Shown one piece after another: positions 16,834 to 25,253 of a DNA stretch of 64,000 bases. The first letter of the stretch is position 1; every line of letters begins with the position of its first letter. The DNA is from an uncultured Winogradskyella sp. (lineage in GTDB: Bacteria; Bacteroidota; Bacteroidia; Flavobacteriales; Flavobacteriaceae), in the NCBI RefSeq assembly GCF_947496485.1, contig NZ_CANMCZ010000006.1, positions 124,001-188,000 on the forward strand. Reading direction: 5' to 3'. The translations under genes were made by a program, and so were the position numbers. The notes beneath the pieces are model-generated. The model made no database searches and was not told the DNA's origin. It was given only the letters and a program-made list of their open reading frames with translations.

Positions 16834-18578
16834 TTGACTTCAAATTCTTTGAGAATAGAAACTGGCTTACCGTTGGATGTAAATCCCTCTAGCTTTATTT
16901 CATAAACCCCTTTTACATCAGAAGTAAAAAAGCTTATAGTTTTATTATTCTCTGAAACATTAAAAATAGGTATCCATAATAGTTGCTGTCTAAAATCTGG
17001 GAGTCTCGAAATCCTGTTTTCATTTGTATAAGTTTGCTTGTAATATGTTTTTTTGACTTGAGGTTTATTAATTTGTATGCTAGGTATATTTCCATTATTT
17101 ATAAACTCATTAGTAGTTAAGCCACCTATCGTCTCAATATTAATAATACCTTGAAATACTTCTAAATCTATCACAAACTGATCTCTGTAGATTTTAACTG
17201 TCTTAATAGTAGTAGCATTGAAATCCATCATCTTACTATGATTATCTACAATTACACCGTCTAAAATCAACAAGGGCTTTATGTTTGTATTGGTACCAAA
17301 ATTAAAACCTTGTATTTCAAAAACATCTTGTCTTTCATTGTCTTTTCTAATAGATGTATTTTTAATTATTTCTTGAACCGTTTCCTTCAAAGTTGCAAAT
17401 CGGTTATAGTCATCTAAGTTATATGACTCATAAATTCGTCCTTTAAATAAATTATCATGAAGTAAAATTGAAAGTGAATCTGACCTAAATTCAAAATATG
17501 CATTCTCAACCTGATTATATACACTCTGCTCTATAATGAAGTCTTTCCATTCTGGATTTAACCTAAACGTTTCAAATTTTAATTCGGAAATATCGAGTTC
17601 AGGTTTTGGTTCTAAAATCACATCATAGTCTTGAGAATTTTCTCCCAGCACCTGAAAATAGGCTTTGTTAGTACTATAGTTTTCATCCACATTAAAATAG
17701 AAATTACCAGAAATATCTGTATGTGCTATGTTAAGTATATTAAAATCGTGGGCAATCGATACTGCAACCTTTAAGTTTCCTTTATTGTCCGAACCTTTAT
17801 GCCTTATGCTTCCTTTAAATAATTCACCTCTAAACTCTGGTAAGAAGACGTTAGAATCATCCTTTGAAAATTGAATTTTTTGAGCCTTCAGTCTACTATA
17901 GTAATCTACTGTGTGACGAAACTCTGAAGCTGGTATATCGATCTTACGCTTTACACTTACAGAGTAACTTCCACCAATATTATTCAGTGAATCGTGTAAT
18001 TCTACTACAACTTTTTGTCTCTTACCATAGCGCTCTTTATTTAATTTTAGGCCAATCAGCTGAATAACTTTATTTTCTTTTAGCAAATTATTTACTGAGA
18101 CACTATCAATCTTAACCTGAGTATCTTCAATACTTGTTATGGATTTATAAGGATTAATAATGGTGAGATTAGCATTACCTAAATTATTAAAATCGCCATT
18201 TCTCATCCAATTAGTATATGCTACTAACTTATAATGACCTGTATTAAGTGTTACAGGCAAGAAGAAATCAGCATATCCTCTACCATTATCTAATTTAATT
18301 TTATGTTTAAAGATGCGATCACCATTACTCGCAATCAGTTCAACATAGACAATTTTACTCATTTGGCTATTGTTCTTCGTAGTAGTATCAAAACAAAACA
18401 TTGAGTAATAAAGATATTCCCCAGAAAATAAAAGTCCTCCATTTATGTCTATGTAAATGGATTCCATCGGTGCTGAAATATCATTAACAGCATCACTATT
18501 TTGAGTATAATCTTGTTGACTAAATGAGGTTTTAGTTAAAAGGATTAGAATAATAATATAAACGTTATTTAATTTCAT
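16830..18578 (-). CDS. Exported MG2/TonB-plug-like protein of the uptake operon
   Basis: A 582-residue exported protein (signal peptide ends near TSFSQ, residue 20). Residues 35-150 resemble a macroglobulin MG2 domain (ESIYIDINGGLLFSGEYLYYS). Around residues 425-485 a TonB-receptor plug-like segment is seen (PLLILDGVIVD, then TIKTVKIYRDQFVIDLEVFQGIINIET) but no outer-membrane barrel follows. This layout recurs beside DUF4249 and TonB receptor genes in Bacteroidota and is uncharacterised. It is the last gene of a four-gene minus-strand operon and probably works with the receptor at the cell surface. Confidence 0.7.
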   Translation of the reverse strand: MKLNNVYIIILILLTKTSFSQQDYTQNSDAVNDISAPMESIYIDINGGLLFSGEYLYYSMFCFDTTTKNNSQMSKIVYVELIASNGDRIFKHKIKLDNGRGYADFFLPVTLNTGHYKLVAYTNWMRNGDFNNLGNANLTIINPYKSITSIEDTQVKIDSVSVNNLLKENKVIQLIGLKLNKERYGKRQKVVVELHDSLNNIGGSYSVSVKRKIDIPASEFRHTVDYYSRLKAQKIQFSKDDSNVFLPEFRGELFKGSIRHKGSDNKGNLKVAVSIAHDFNILNIAHTDISGNFYFNVDENYSTNKAYFQVLGENSQDYDVILEPKPELDISELKFETFRLNPEWKDFIIEQSVYNQVENAYFEFRSDSLSILLHDNLFKGRIYESYNLDDYNRFATLKETVQEIIKNTSIRKDNERQDVFEIQGFNFGTNTNIKPLLILDGVIVDNHSKMMDFNATTIKTVKIYRDQFVIDLEVFQGIINIETIGGLTTNEFINNGNIPSIQINKPQVKKTYYKQTYTNENRISRLPDFRQQLLWIPIFNVSENNKTISFFTSDVKGVYEIKLEGFTSNGKPVSILKEFEVN

Positions 18579-18586
18579 TAACTATT

Positions 18587-19825
18587 TTATTCAACCCAAA
18601 AATCGGGTACAATATTACTTCCTAGTGTAGTACAGTCACCACATTGCGGTATAACCATAATATAAGGACCTTCGCCAGGTTGAGGATTAGTATTATAGTC
18701 GAAGAAACGCATACTTTCCTCTCTTATAATATTCACTAAATCACGCTCACCAAAATTACCTGCTGTTGATGGTTTTTGAAGTACACAACTTATAACATAA
18801 GGAGGTAATTCTTCTCCAGGAAAAAAATCTTCATAACTAAAAAACAATCTTTGTTCTGCTACTGTAGATACTTCAAAATAGCCAGCAATGTTTTCATCAG
18901 GATCTGTCAATGAAATAATATTTCCTGCAAGAAATCCTGGCTGATCTTCAGAAAAAACAGTAGTAGATGATTGTGATAATCCTTTCAAAGTATCATAATA
19001 TGCAAAGGTCTCTGGTGATAAAACATATTGCTTAACTAGTATACTATATCTGTGAGAAAGTATATAATTATCTCTATTTACAAACCTAACGCTATAGTCA
19101 TCTAATCTATCCTCAACCAGTGCTTGTGTACTTACAACATTTATAGTTGATGCATTATTTGTACTATAACAAATTTGTTCCTCTTGTTCTCTAAGTATTA
19201 CAGGAATCTCAAAAGTTTCAAAACCTTCAATGACAAATACGGCATCAAAAGGACTCCAAAAAGGTGCTATAATTTTAAAAGTTTCAATAAAATCGTGTCT
19301 GTAAAATTTAGAAGACCCAGAAGAATCAAAACTATCAATATTGATTGTTATGCCTTCTTCGCCATTATCATTAATAATTCTTTCAGCAAACACATCATCA
19401 ATAGTTGTGTTGGCTACAGGCAGTTCCATCGGAGTAGAACGATATGTTCTTCCAGAAGATGTTGTAATATTTAAAATGTAGTTGCTTTGAAGCTCTGCAG
19501 CGAATGGTTCTATAGACTTATAAACGCCTTGTTGAGTTTCTTCAAAATTGTATTGATTACCGTTACTTGTAGTTATTGAAACTTCAGCATCTGTCTCAAA
19601 TGGTGGCTCTTCCTCTTCAAATCTGTATGATCTTGTAAGTGTTACTTCTTGTCTTTTGAGTTCGTTAGTAATTATAGCATTAACTACTAAAACATCTTCA
19701 AAACTACCAAAATCACCTTCATATGGCTCCACACAAGATAAGTTAAAAACTATAACAGATAACGCTATAACAAAACGCAGTTTCTTTTTGCTGATTGATA
19801 TTAGATAACTATAATACTTTCTCAT
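18587..19825 (-). CDS. DUF4249 lipoprotein
   Basis: A 412-residue protein with a lipoprotein signal ending VFNLSC, followed by the CVEPYEGDFG and VVNAIITNELKRQEVTLTRS segments typical of DUF4249. The family is almost always encoded next to an STN/TonB-dependent receptor, as here, and is taken to be an outer-membrane-associated partner, perhaps in ligand capture. The gene is eight bases upstream of the MG2/plug-like gene and four bases downstream of the receptor gene. The C-terminus has a CGDC pair near PQCGDCTTLG. Confidence 0.88.
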   Translation of the reverse strand: MRKYYSYLISISKKKLRFVIALSVIVFNLSCVEPYEGDFGSFEDVLVVNAIITNELKRQEVTLTRSYRFEEEEPPFETDAEVSITTSNGNQYNFEETQQGVYKSIEPFAAELQSNYILNITTSSGRTYRSTPMELPVANTTIDDVFAERIINDNGEEGITINIDSFDSSGSSKFYRHDFIETFKIIAPFWSPFDAVFVIEGFETFEIPVILREQEEQICYSTNNASTINVVSTQALVEDRLDDYSVRFVNRDNYILSHRYSILVKQYVLSPETFAYYDTLKGLSQSSTTVFSEDQPGFLAGNIISLTDPDENIAGYFEVSTVAEQRLFFSYEDFFPGEELPPYVISCVLQKPSTAGNFGERDLVNIIREESMRFFDYNTNPQPGEGPYIMVIPQCGDCTTLGSNIVPDFWVE

Positions 19826-19829
19826 GGTA

Positions 19830-22601
19830 TTAAAAACTAATGTTATAGGTTAAAGAAGGTACAGGTATATTAAATATAGAGCTTTGCAAAGCTTCAATCT
19901 CTCCATCATTGTTTATAAAAAAGACAGAATAAGGATTATTTCTTCCTAACACGTTATAGACTGACAAACTCCAAAAGCTATGTGCCAATTTATTTTTTTT
20001 ATGATTGCCTTCAAAATTTAATCCTAAATCCAATCTATAATAATCAGGAATTCTAAATTGATTTCTATCACTATACAATACAAACTCCCCTCCGTTAAAT
20101 TGATAGTTACCTGTTGGAAATGTTACAGGTCTTCCTGTTTGATATAAAAAATTACTCGATAGACTTATACGTTGTGATAATTTATAGTTTAACACCAAAG
20201 TAAAATCATGTGGCTTATCAAAATTAGATGGAAAATAATTACCATCGTTAACCCGTTCTTCTGCAAATTGACTGTCTAATTTAAAAAATGACCTAGAGTA
20301 TGTATAACCTATCCATCCTCTTAAATCTCCAAGATTTTTTTTGAATAAAAACTCAACACCATAAGCCTTACCTTCTCCTTGTAATATTTCTGTTTCAACA
20401 GCTTCATTTAACTGAATATCCGCCCCAGTCTTAAAATCTAAAATATTATTTTGTCTTTTATAAAATCCCTCTAAACTTAACTCATAAGCGTTTATATTAA
20501 GATTTTTATAAAAGCCTAAAGCGAATTGTGTTGCTTGCTGTGGTTTAATAAAATTATCAGATAATTTCCAAATATCAATAGGTGAAACGGTAGTATTATT
20601 AGATAAGGTATGTATGTATTGATATGTATTATTAAAGCTAGCTTTTACAGAGAAGTCATCTGACAAAAAATATCTGGCAGCTATCCTAAATTCTGGACCA
20701 ACATAGGTTTCAATAATTTCATTTTTGCTATAGCTTACTGTATCGATTACAGTACTTTCTGATCTAGGTGTTCCTTCAGAATAAACACGTTTATTCGCCT
20801 TACCTAAAGCTGAAAAGAATGACAATCTAAATCCTAAATCTAATAGTAAACGCTCATTGATTTTATAGCTATCTGAAACAAAAAATGCACCTTCAACTCC
20901 TTGTTCTTTAGGAATATCAATTGGAGTAATAAGATTTCCTTGTCCTTGAGGTTCAATTTTACCTGGCAATATACCATAAAGCTTACTAGATAAACCATAA
21001 GTTATACTATGAGCTTCACTTAGTGAATAATCTAATTTTAATTTTAAAGCTGTTTCGTCAATCTGAAAGCTTTGTATAAAATCATCGCTCATGGTATCCT
21101 CATAATCAATATTAAATTTATACTGACTATTGGCCAAAGTTACAGTAGCATTATGTTTATCATTTATCTGATATTGCCATTTTAAAGAAACTAATCTATT
21201 ACTATAACCAAACAACGAATCTGAAGTGATACTAAATGCATCTTTGCTGTAATAACCTAGAGCTTGTATACTACTCTTTTCATTTATTTTATGATTATAC
21301 TTGGCAATAAAATCGTAAAATGATGCTTCACTATTATTTAAGTCAGCCTCGTTTAGTGATCTTAAAACCCAATCCGAGTACGTTCCTCTTGCACCAATTA
21401 TAAGACCAGATTTATCTTTCACAATAGGAGTATTTACAACAACATTACCTGTAACTGGGCCAACCGAAACATCTACTCCAAATTTAGTATAGTCAGCATT
21501 TTTAGTTTTTATATCAAAAACGGAAGATATTCTCCCTCCAAACTCTGCAGGAATACTCCCTTTGTATATATCAATATCACTAACAACTAATGGATTTAAA
21601 GCTGGAAAAATACCAAAAAAATGTGATGGGTTATATAGCACAGTATTCTCCAATAATATTAGATTTTGATCTGTTTTCCCACCTCTTACATTAAAACCTG
21701 CCGCTCCCTCTCCTGCTGATGTTACGCCAGGCTGAAGTGTTGCTACTTTTAGTACATCACGCTCTCCAAGAACTAAAGGAATATTCTTTGACTCTTCAGA
21801 ATTTATTCTGGTATTGCCCGTACTTGCATCCTCAATATTTTTAATTCCTTGAGAGTTTAAAACTACCTCACTTAACTCTTCTGCCTTACTTTTTACATTA
21901 AAATTCAACTTACCGTCATCATAAATAATGACACGAGTTTGCATTCGTTCATAACCCAAACCATTGGTTTCAATAATATGTATTCCTGGCGCAAGCTTTA
22001 ATTCGTAGTAACCATTATTCTGAGTAACTGCACCTATATTTTTTGATTTAGAAACAATTGCGAGATTTGATATTGGTTTATCAGTATCAGCATCGTAAAC
22101 ATAACCAGACAATTTATAGTTACTTTTTAAATTCCCTCTTTGCTCTTTTCCGACCCTTACGGTATTAATTATACGATTATTTTGATCATTTTTATTTATC
22201 AGAACTGGTGTATTATTCTGTAATGTATCGATTGGTTCTTCTTTTATATCTGTACTTTGAGCAGGAAAATAATTTGATGGTAGCTGATCGTAAATAATAG
22301 TATTACGGGTCAGGATAATTTGATTATCAGTAGTTATATAAAAATTTAAAGACGTATCCTTTAAAAGATCTTTAATTACAGTAGCCAAAGACTCATTAGC
22401 ATAAGACTTATTTATAATCACCTCATTAAGCCAATCTTCTGCATAGTAAAACTTATAATTTGTCTGATCTTCTAATTTTAAAAGGGCATCTTTTAATGTA
22501 ATCTCATTAAACTCTATTGAAATATTATTTGCACTTTCTTGGCATAAAGCAAAGTTTATTGTGTTACATAAAATAAAAAAGAGAACCCATTTATATCTCA
22601 T
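19830..22601 (-). CDS. STN-domain TonB-dependent outer-membrane receptor
   Basis: A 923-residue receptor. After the signal peptide (ending about residue 20) comes an STN/secretin-type domain (about 27-105, ISIEFNEITLKDALLKLEDQ), a carboxypeptidase-regulatory-like beta domain (about 155-235, SGYVYDADTDKPIS), a plug (about 265-370, with VRGGKTDQNLILLENTVLYNP) and a C-terminal barrel ending in aromatic SLTYNISF. It should carry an unknown substrate across the outer membrane with TonB energy. It overlaps the upstream 245-residue gene by four bases and precedes DUF4249. STN domains usually signal to a FecR-type anti-sigma protein, but no FecR gene is adjacent here. Confidence 0.93.
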   Translation of the reverse strand: MRYKWVLFFILCNTINFALCQESANNISIEFNEITLKDALLKLEDQTNYKFYYAEDWLNEVIINKSYANESLATVIKDLLKDTSLNFYITTDNQIILTRNTIIYDQLPSNYFPAQSTDIKEEPIDTLQNNTPVLINKNDQNNRIINTVRVGKEQRGNLKSNYKLSGYVYDADTDKPISNLAIVSKSKNIGAVTQNNGYYELKLAPGIHIIETNGLGYERMQTRVIIYDDGKLNFNVKSKAEELSEVVLNSQGIKNIEDASTGNTRINSEESKNIPLVLGERDVLKVATLQPGVTSAGEGAAGFNVRGGKTDQNLILLENTVLYNPSHFFGIFPALNPLVVSDIDIYKGSIPAEFGGRISSVFDIKTKNADYTKFGVDVSVGPVTGNVVVNTPIVKDKSGLIIGARGTYSDWVLRSLNEADLNNSEASFYDFIAKYNHKINEKSSIQALGYYSKDAFSITSDSLFGYSNRLVSLKWQYQINDKHNATVTLANSQYKFNIDYEDTMSDDFIQSFQIDETALKLKLDYSLSEAHSITYGLSSKLYGILPGKIEPQGQGNLITPIDIPKEQGVEGAFFVSDSYKINERLLLDLGFRLSFFSALGKANKRVYSEGTPRSESTVIDTVSYSKNEIIETYVGPEFRIAARYFLSDDFSVKASFNNTYQYIHTLSNNTTVSPIDIWKLSDNFIKPQQATQFALGFYKNLNINAYELSLEGFYKRQNNILDFKTGADIQLNEAVETEILQGEGKAYGVEFLFKKNLGDLRGWIGYTYSRSFFKLDSQFAEERVNDGNYFPSNFDKPHDFTLVLNYKLSQRISLSSNFLYQTGRPVTFPTGNYQFNGGEFVLYSDRNQFRIPDYYRLDLGLNFEGNHKKNKLAHSFWSLSVYNVLGRNNPYSVFFINNDGEIEALQSSIFNIPVPSLTYNISF

Positions 22602-23335
22602 TCTTTTGACTCTAATGGTGTTATCATTTCTTCCTTTACAGATCTAAAAACAGCCACTAAATAATCATCGTAGTCTTTGTTCTTTTCTTTTTCAGTATCC
22701 AACTCTATGTCATCTATAAATTTTTCATATCTAGGAAACTGCTTCTCTAGCTTTTTTGGATTTTTAATTATGATATACTGATTGTTTTTAATGAGAACAT
22801 AATTATTGTTCTCAATAAACTCGTAATATCTACTATTTTCATTTGTCTTAGACCTAATCCTCTTTTTATGCTTCTTCAGAAGTTGTAGTGAATCTGTTTT
22901 TAATAAAGTTTCAAAAAAACCTTCAATTGTTGCTCCTTTCAGAGTTGTAAAACTCAGATTATTAAATTGATGCCCAAATAACCTAAAGCTCTTCACTCTG
23001 CTTTTATTCAATATAATACTCGGATCTTTTGGAGAAAAAGAATGTTTTAATATCAACTGATCCTCAAAAACGTTATACTTCATCCTAACCTTCGTATAAA
23101 GTTTATCATCATAAACAACTTCACCAAATACAAAATTTAATTCCTTAAAGAATTTATGCTTTTCGTTAATCATTCTATGTTTTTCTGTGTAAACTAAACC
23201 ATTGTATATACCTGTATTCTTTTGCCCGATTATTGAATCCGTCCATTGGTATAATTGAGTTTCGCTTTTATCAATCTGCGCGAAACCAATATGGTTTAGC
23301 ATGAATAATAAAAATAAAGTTACAGCGATGCGCAA
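22598..23335 (-). CDS. Exported protein of unknown function, first gene of the uptake operon
   Basis: A 245-residue protein with an N-terminal signal peptide (FLLFMLNHIGFAQ, cut near residue 20) and no lipid Cys. The mature part is charged and mixed alpha/beta; I recognise no domain. The start appears to be TTG at 23335, because the next ATG would cut into the signal peptide. It overlaps the TonB receptor by four bases, so translation is likely coupled and the protein probably serves the receptor, for example as a periplasmic partner. This is inference from position only. Confidence 0.7.
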   Translation of the reverse strand: MRIAVTLFLLFMLNHIGFAQIDKSETQLYQWTDSIIGQKNTGIYNGLVYTEKHRMINEKHKFFKELNFVFGEVVYDDKLYTKVRMKYNVFEDQLILKHSFSPKDPSIILNKSRVKSFRLFGHQFNNLSFTTLKGATIEGFFETLLKTDSLQLLKKHKKRIRSKTNENSRYYEFIENNNYVLIKNNQYIIIKNPKKLEKQFPRYEKFIDDIELDTEKEKNKDYDDYLVAVFRSVKEEMITPLESKE

Positions 23336-23387
23336 ACGTTGAATATTTAGTAAGTATAGTGTAAAACCATTAATTATATAAATATAA

Positions 23388-23405
23388 CAAAATAGATCTA
23401 TTTTG
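23388..23405. promoter_or_regulatory. 18-base perfect palindrome between the uptake operon and the sigma gene
   Basis: CAAAATAGATCTATTTTG is its own reverse complement and lies in the 169-base divergent gap, 53 bases from the start of the 245-residue gene and 100 bases from the sigma-factor ATG. It may be an operator for both directions; no binding protein can be assigned. Confidence 0.45.
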
Positions 23406-23475
23406 ATTTTACATAGGTCTAAAACATCATATTCTCTGCAATTGAATTGGCTATTACTTTCTCGTTTTTTTATCC

Positions 23476-23483
23476 TATTTTTG
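23476..23483 (+). promoter_or_regulatory. -7 box (TATTTTTG) of the ECF sigma gene
   Basis: TATTTTTG fits TAnnTTTG and ends 21 bases before the ATG at 23505. No -33 TTG at standard spacing is visible. Confidence 0.5.
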
Positions 23484-23504
23484 AATCAGCAATGAAAAAC
23501 AAAA

Positions 23505-24059
23505 ATGAATAATCATCAAATAGAACCTAATAACTGGATAAAACTATATTCTGATTATCTATTTAATTACACCGTAACACGTGTTAGTAGTAGGGAAATA
23601 GCTCAAGATTTAGTTTCAGAAACCTTTTTGGCAGGTTTAAAATCTATGGCCAATTTTAAAGGTGAAGCCAGTGAGCGTACTTGGTTGATATCTATTCTTA
23701 AACGAAAAATTATTGACCATTACAGAAAAATAAATTCTAATAAGGGTAGAGCTGAAGTTAGAATGAGTTACAATAGCGATACAGAAGCTGAAGGAGATTG
23801 GCTAGAAGAACGTGTTGCAGACCCTTTTGACAAGACAGCTGAAGACACATTGGTGAACTCTGAGTTGGGAGATGCTATCTATGATTGTCTTGGAAAACTA
23901 CCTGAAAAACAAGCTGAAGTTTTTAAAATGAAAACGATTCTTGGTTACGATACCGAAACGATTTGTAATGAATTAAATATAACTGCGTCTAACCTTTGGG
24001 TAATCATACATAGGGCAAGAACTGCTCTGGCTGGTTGCATGGAAAAAAATTGGTTTTAA
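23505..24059 (+). CDS. ECF-type RNA polymerase sigma factor
   Basis: A 184-residue sigma-70 family factor. Region 2 spans about residues 11-77 (AQDLVSETFLAGLKS, then RTWLISILKRKIIDHYRK) and region 4 about 120-178 (LPEKQAEVFKMKTILGY, then NITASNLWVIIHRAR). An acidic linker separates them. The next gene, six bases on, is a short protein with a zinc-type anti-sigma motif, so the pair is a sigma/anti-sigma unit. The divergent TonB receptor operon may be its target, but no shared promoter motif was found to prove it. Confidence 0.95.
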   Translation: MNNHQIEPNNWIKLYSDYLFNYTVTRVSSREIAQDLVSETFLAGLKSMANFKGEASERTWLISILKRKIIDHYRKINSNKGRAEVRMSYNSDTEAEGDWLEERVADPFDKTAEDTLVNSELGDAIYDCLGKLPEKQAEVFKMKTILGYDTETICNELNITASNLWVIIHRARTALAGCMEKNWF

Positions 24060-24065
24060 ATAATT

Positions 24066-24317
24066 ATGAGTAATATAAAATTAAGTTGTCAAGAAGCGAA
24101 TCATGTTTGTGACAAGAATCAGTATAAAGAAGCAAGCTTTTGGGAAAAAGTAAAGCTGAATATACATTTAATTTACTGTAGAGCTTGTAGAAAATATTCC
24201 ATGAAAAATGGCAAGCTAACTAAGGTTATGACCTCTTCCAAAGTTGAAGTTCTTGATACTATTTCAAAAGATAAAATGAAAATAGCTTTTGAAAAAGAAT
24301 TAGCTAAGCATCAATAA
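24066..24317 (+). CDS. Short zinc-binding anti-sigma-like protein
   Basis: An 83-residue soluble protein carrying H-x3-C-x2-C (HLIYCRAC, residues 34-41), the zinc motif of ZAS-type anti-sigma factors, with an upstream Cys pair region (LSCQEANHVCDK). It follows the ECF sigma gene by six bases and has no membrane segment, so it would act in the cytoplasm. Its 3' end overlaps the convergent UbiA-like gene by 18 bases. Assignment rests on motif plus position. Confidence 0.8.
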   Translation: MSNIKLSCQEANHVCDKNQYKEASFWEKVKLNIHLIYCRACRKYSMKNGKLTKVMTSSKVEVLDTISKDKMKIAFEKELAKHQ

Positions 24318-25133
24318 AATAATAAGCCAAACAATTGGTAAGCTTTCCACCCAAAAAGCACTATAATATTTTGATTGACTTTTATTTGAAAATACAATAA
24401 ATAACAATGTTATAAAAGTGATAATTAATGTTGAAACTATTGTATACCCATCGAGTTTGTCTTTAAAATAATCTAGCAAAAAAAACACCATTAAAAGAAA
24501 AACACCAATGATTTTGGTTTTTTTTATGCCAATTTTTTGTGGAATTGTTGCGAGTTTTAAGCTATCGTAATTCAAATCCCTTATTTCAAATGGCAACATC
24601 AGTACTATAACAAAAATAAACCGCTGCAAACCTGTAACTACAACATCCTCATTTAAGTCAATACCATTATCCATTAGAGGTAAAAAAACAGTAGTATACA
24701 TCCAAACTAAAGAGATGACGTATATTTTTAATCCACCAATTTGTCTTAGGTTTTTCTGACTATCCCTAAAGTACTTCATTGGCACTAAAGGAATAGCATA
24801 CAAGAAGGTTATTAGGCCAAAAATGGATAATACAATAAGTGTATTAAATTGAAGTTGAAAAGCATAATAACACATGGCAATAAAGGCAACAAAAGAAAAT
24901 ATCTGAATCACTTTCAGCCAACTTGCTAAACTACGATGATGAAATTTTGCAACACCAAAATACTTTACAAAATTATACCCAGTTATCGTCGCAAAAAACA
25001 CGAAATACAATACATTTTTATCATAGTCTAACTCAAATTGAATTAGTGTAAGCCATGTTAAAGCATATACTGCCAATGCTACATGAATACTGCTATTGAT
25101 ATAAAAATTAAGAATACGTTTTAAAACATCCAC
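24300..25133 (-). CDS. UbiA-superfamily-like membrane protein
   Basis: A 277-residue protein with about eight membrane helices and a distribution like UbiA prenyltransferases. The second Asp motif looks present (PFEIRDLNYDSLKLATIPQKIG, residues about 182-203), but the first, normally NDxxDxxxD, is replaced by GYNFVKYFGVAKFHH (about 52-66). It may have lost prenyltransferase activity or bind its substrate differently. It stands alone on the minus strand, convergent with the anti-sigma-like gene and divergent from gcvP. Common in Flavobacteriaceae to my knowledge, but uncharacterised. Confidence 0.65.
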   Translation of the reverse strand: MDVLKRILNFYINSSIHVALAVYALTWLTLIQFELDYDKNVLYFVFFATITGYNFVKYFGVAKFHHRSLASWLKVIQIFSFVAFIAMCYYAFQLQFNTLIVLSIFGLITFLYAIPLVPMKYFRDSQKNLRQIGGLKIYVISLVWMYTTVFLPLMDNGIDLNEDVVVTGLQRFIFVIVLMLPFEIRDLNYDSLKLATIPQKIGIKKTKIIGVFLLMVFFLLDYFKDKLDGYTIVSTLIITFITLLFIVFSNKSQSKYYSAFWVESLPIVWLIILLMLS

Positions 25134-25219
25134 AATACAAAAATAGGCATTGTGTTAATAACCCATTGTTTCGGTTAAAAACTTTAGTTTTCATTAACAA
25201 AAAAACTTTGGTAAATCCG

Positions 25220-25227
25220 TATTTTTG
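25220..25227 (+). promoter_or_regulatory. -7 box (TATTTTTG) of gcvP
   Basis: TATTTTTG, matching TAnnTTTG, lies 26 bases before the gcvP ATG and predicts a leader of about 20 bases. The 120-base gap shows no hairpin or glycine-riboswitch structure that I can recognise. Confidence 0.55.
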
Positions 25228-25253
25228 CAAAACTAAAATAAATTAGATTTTTA

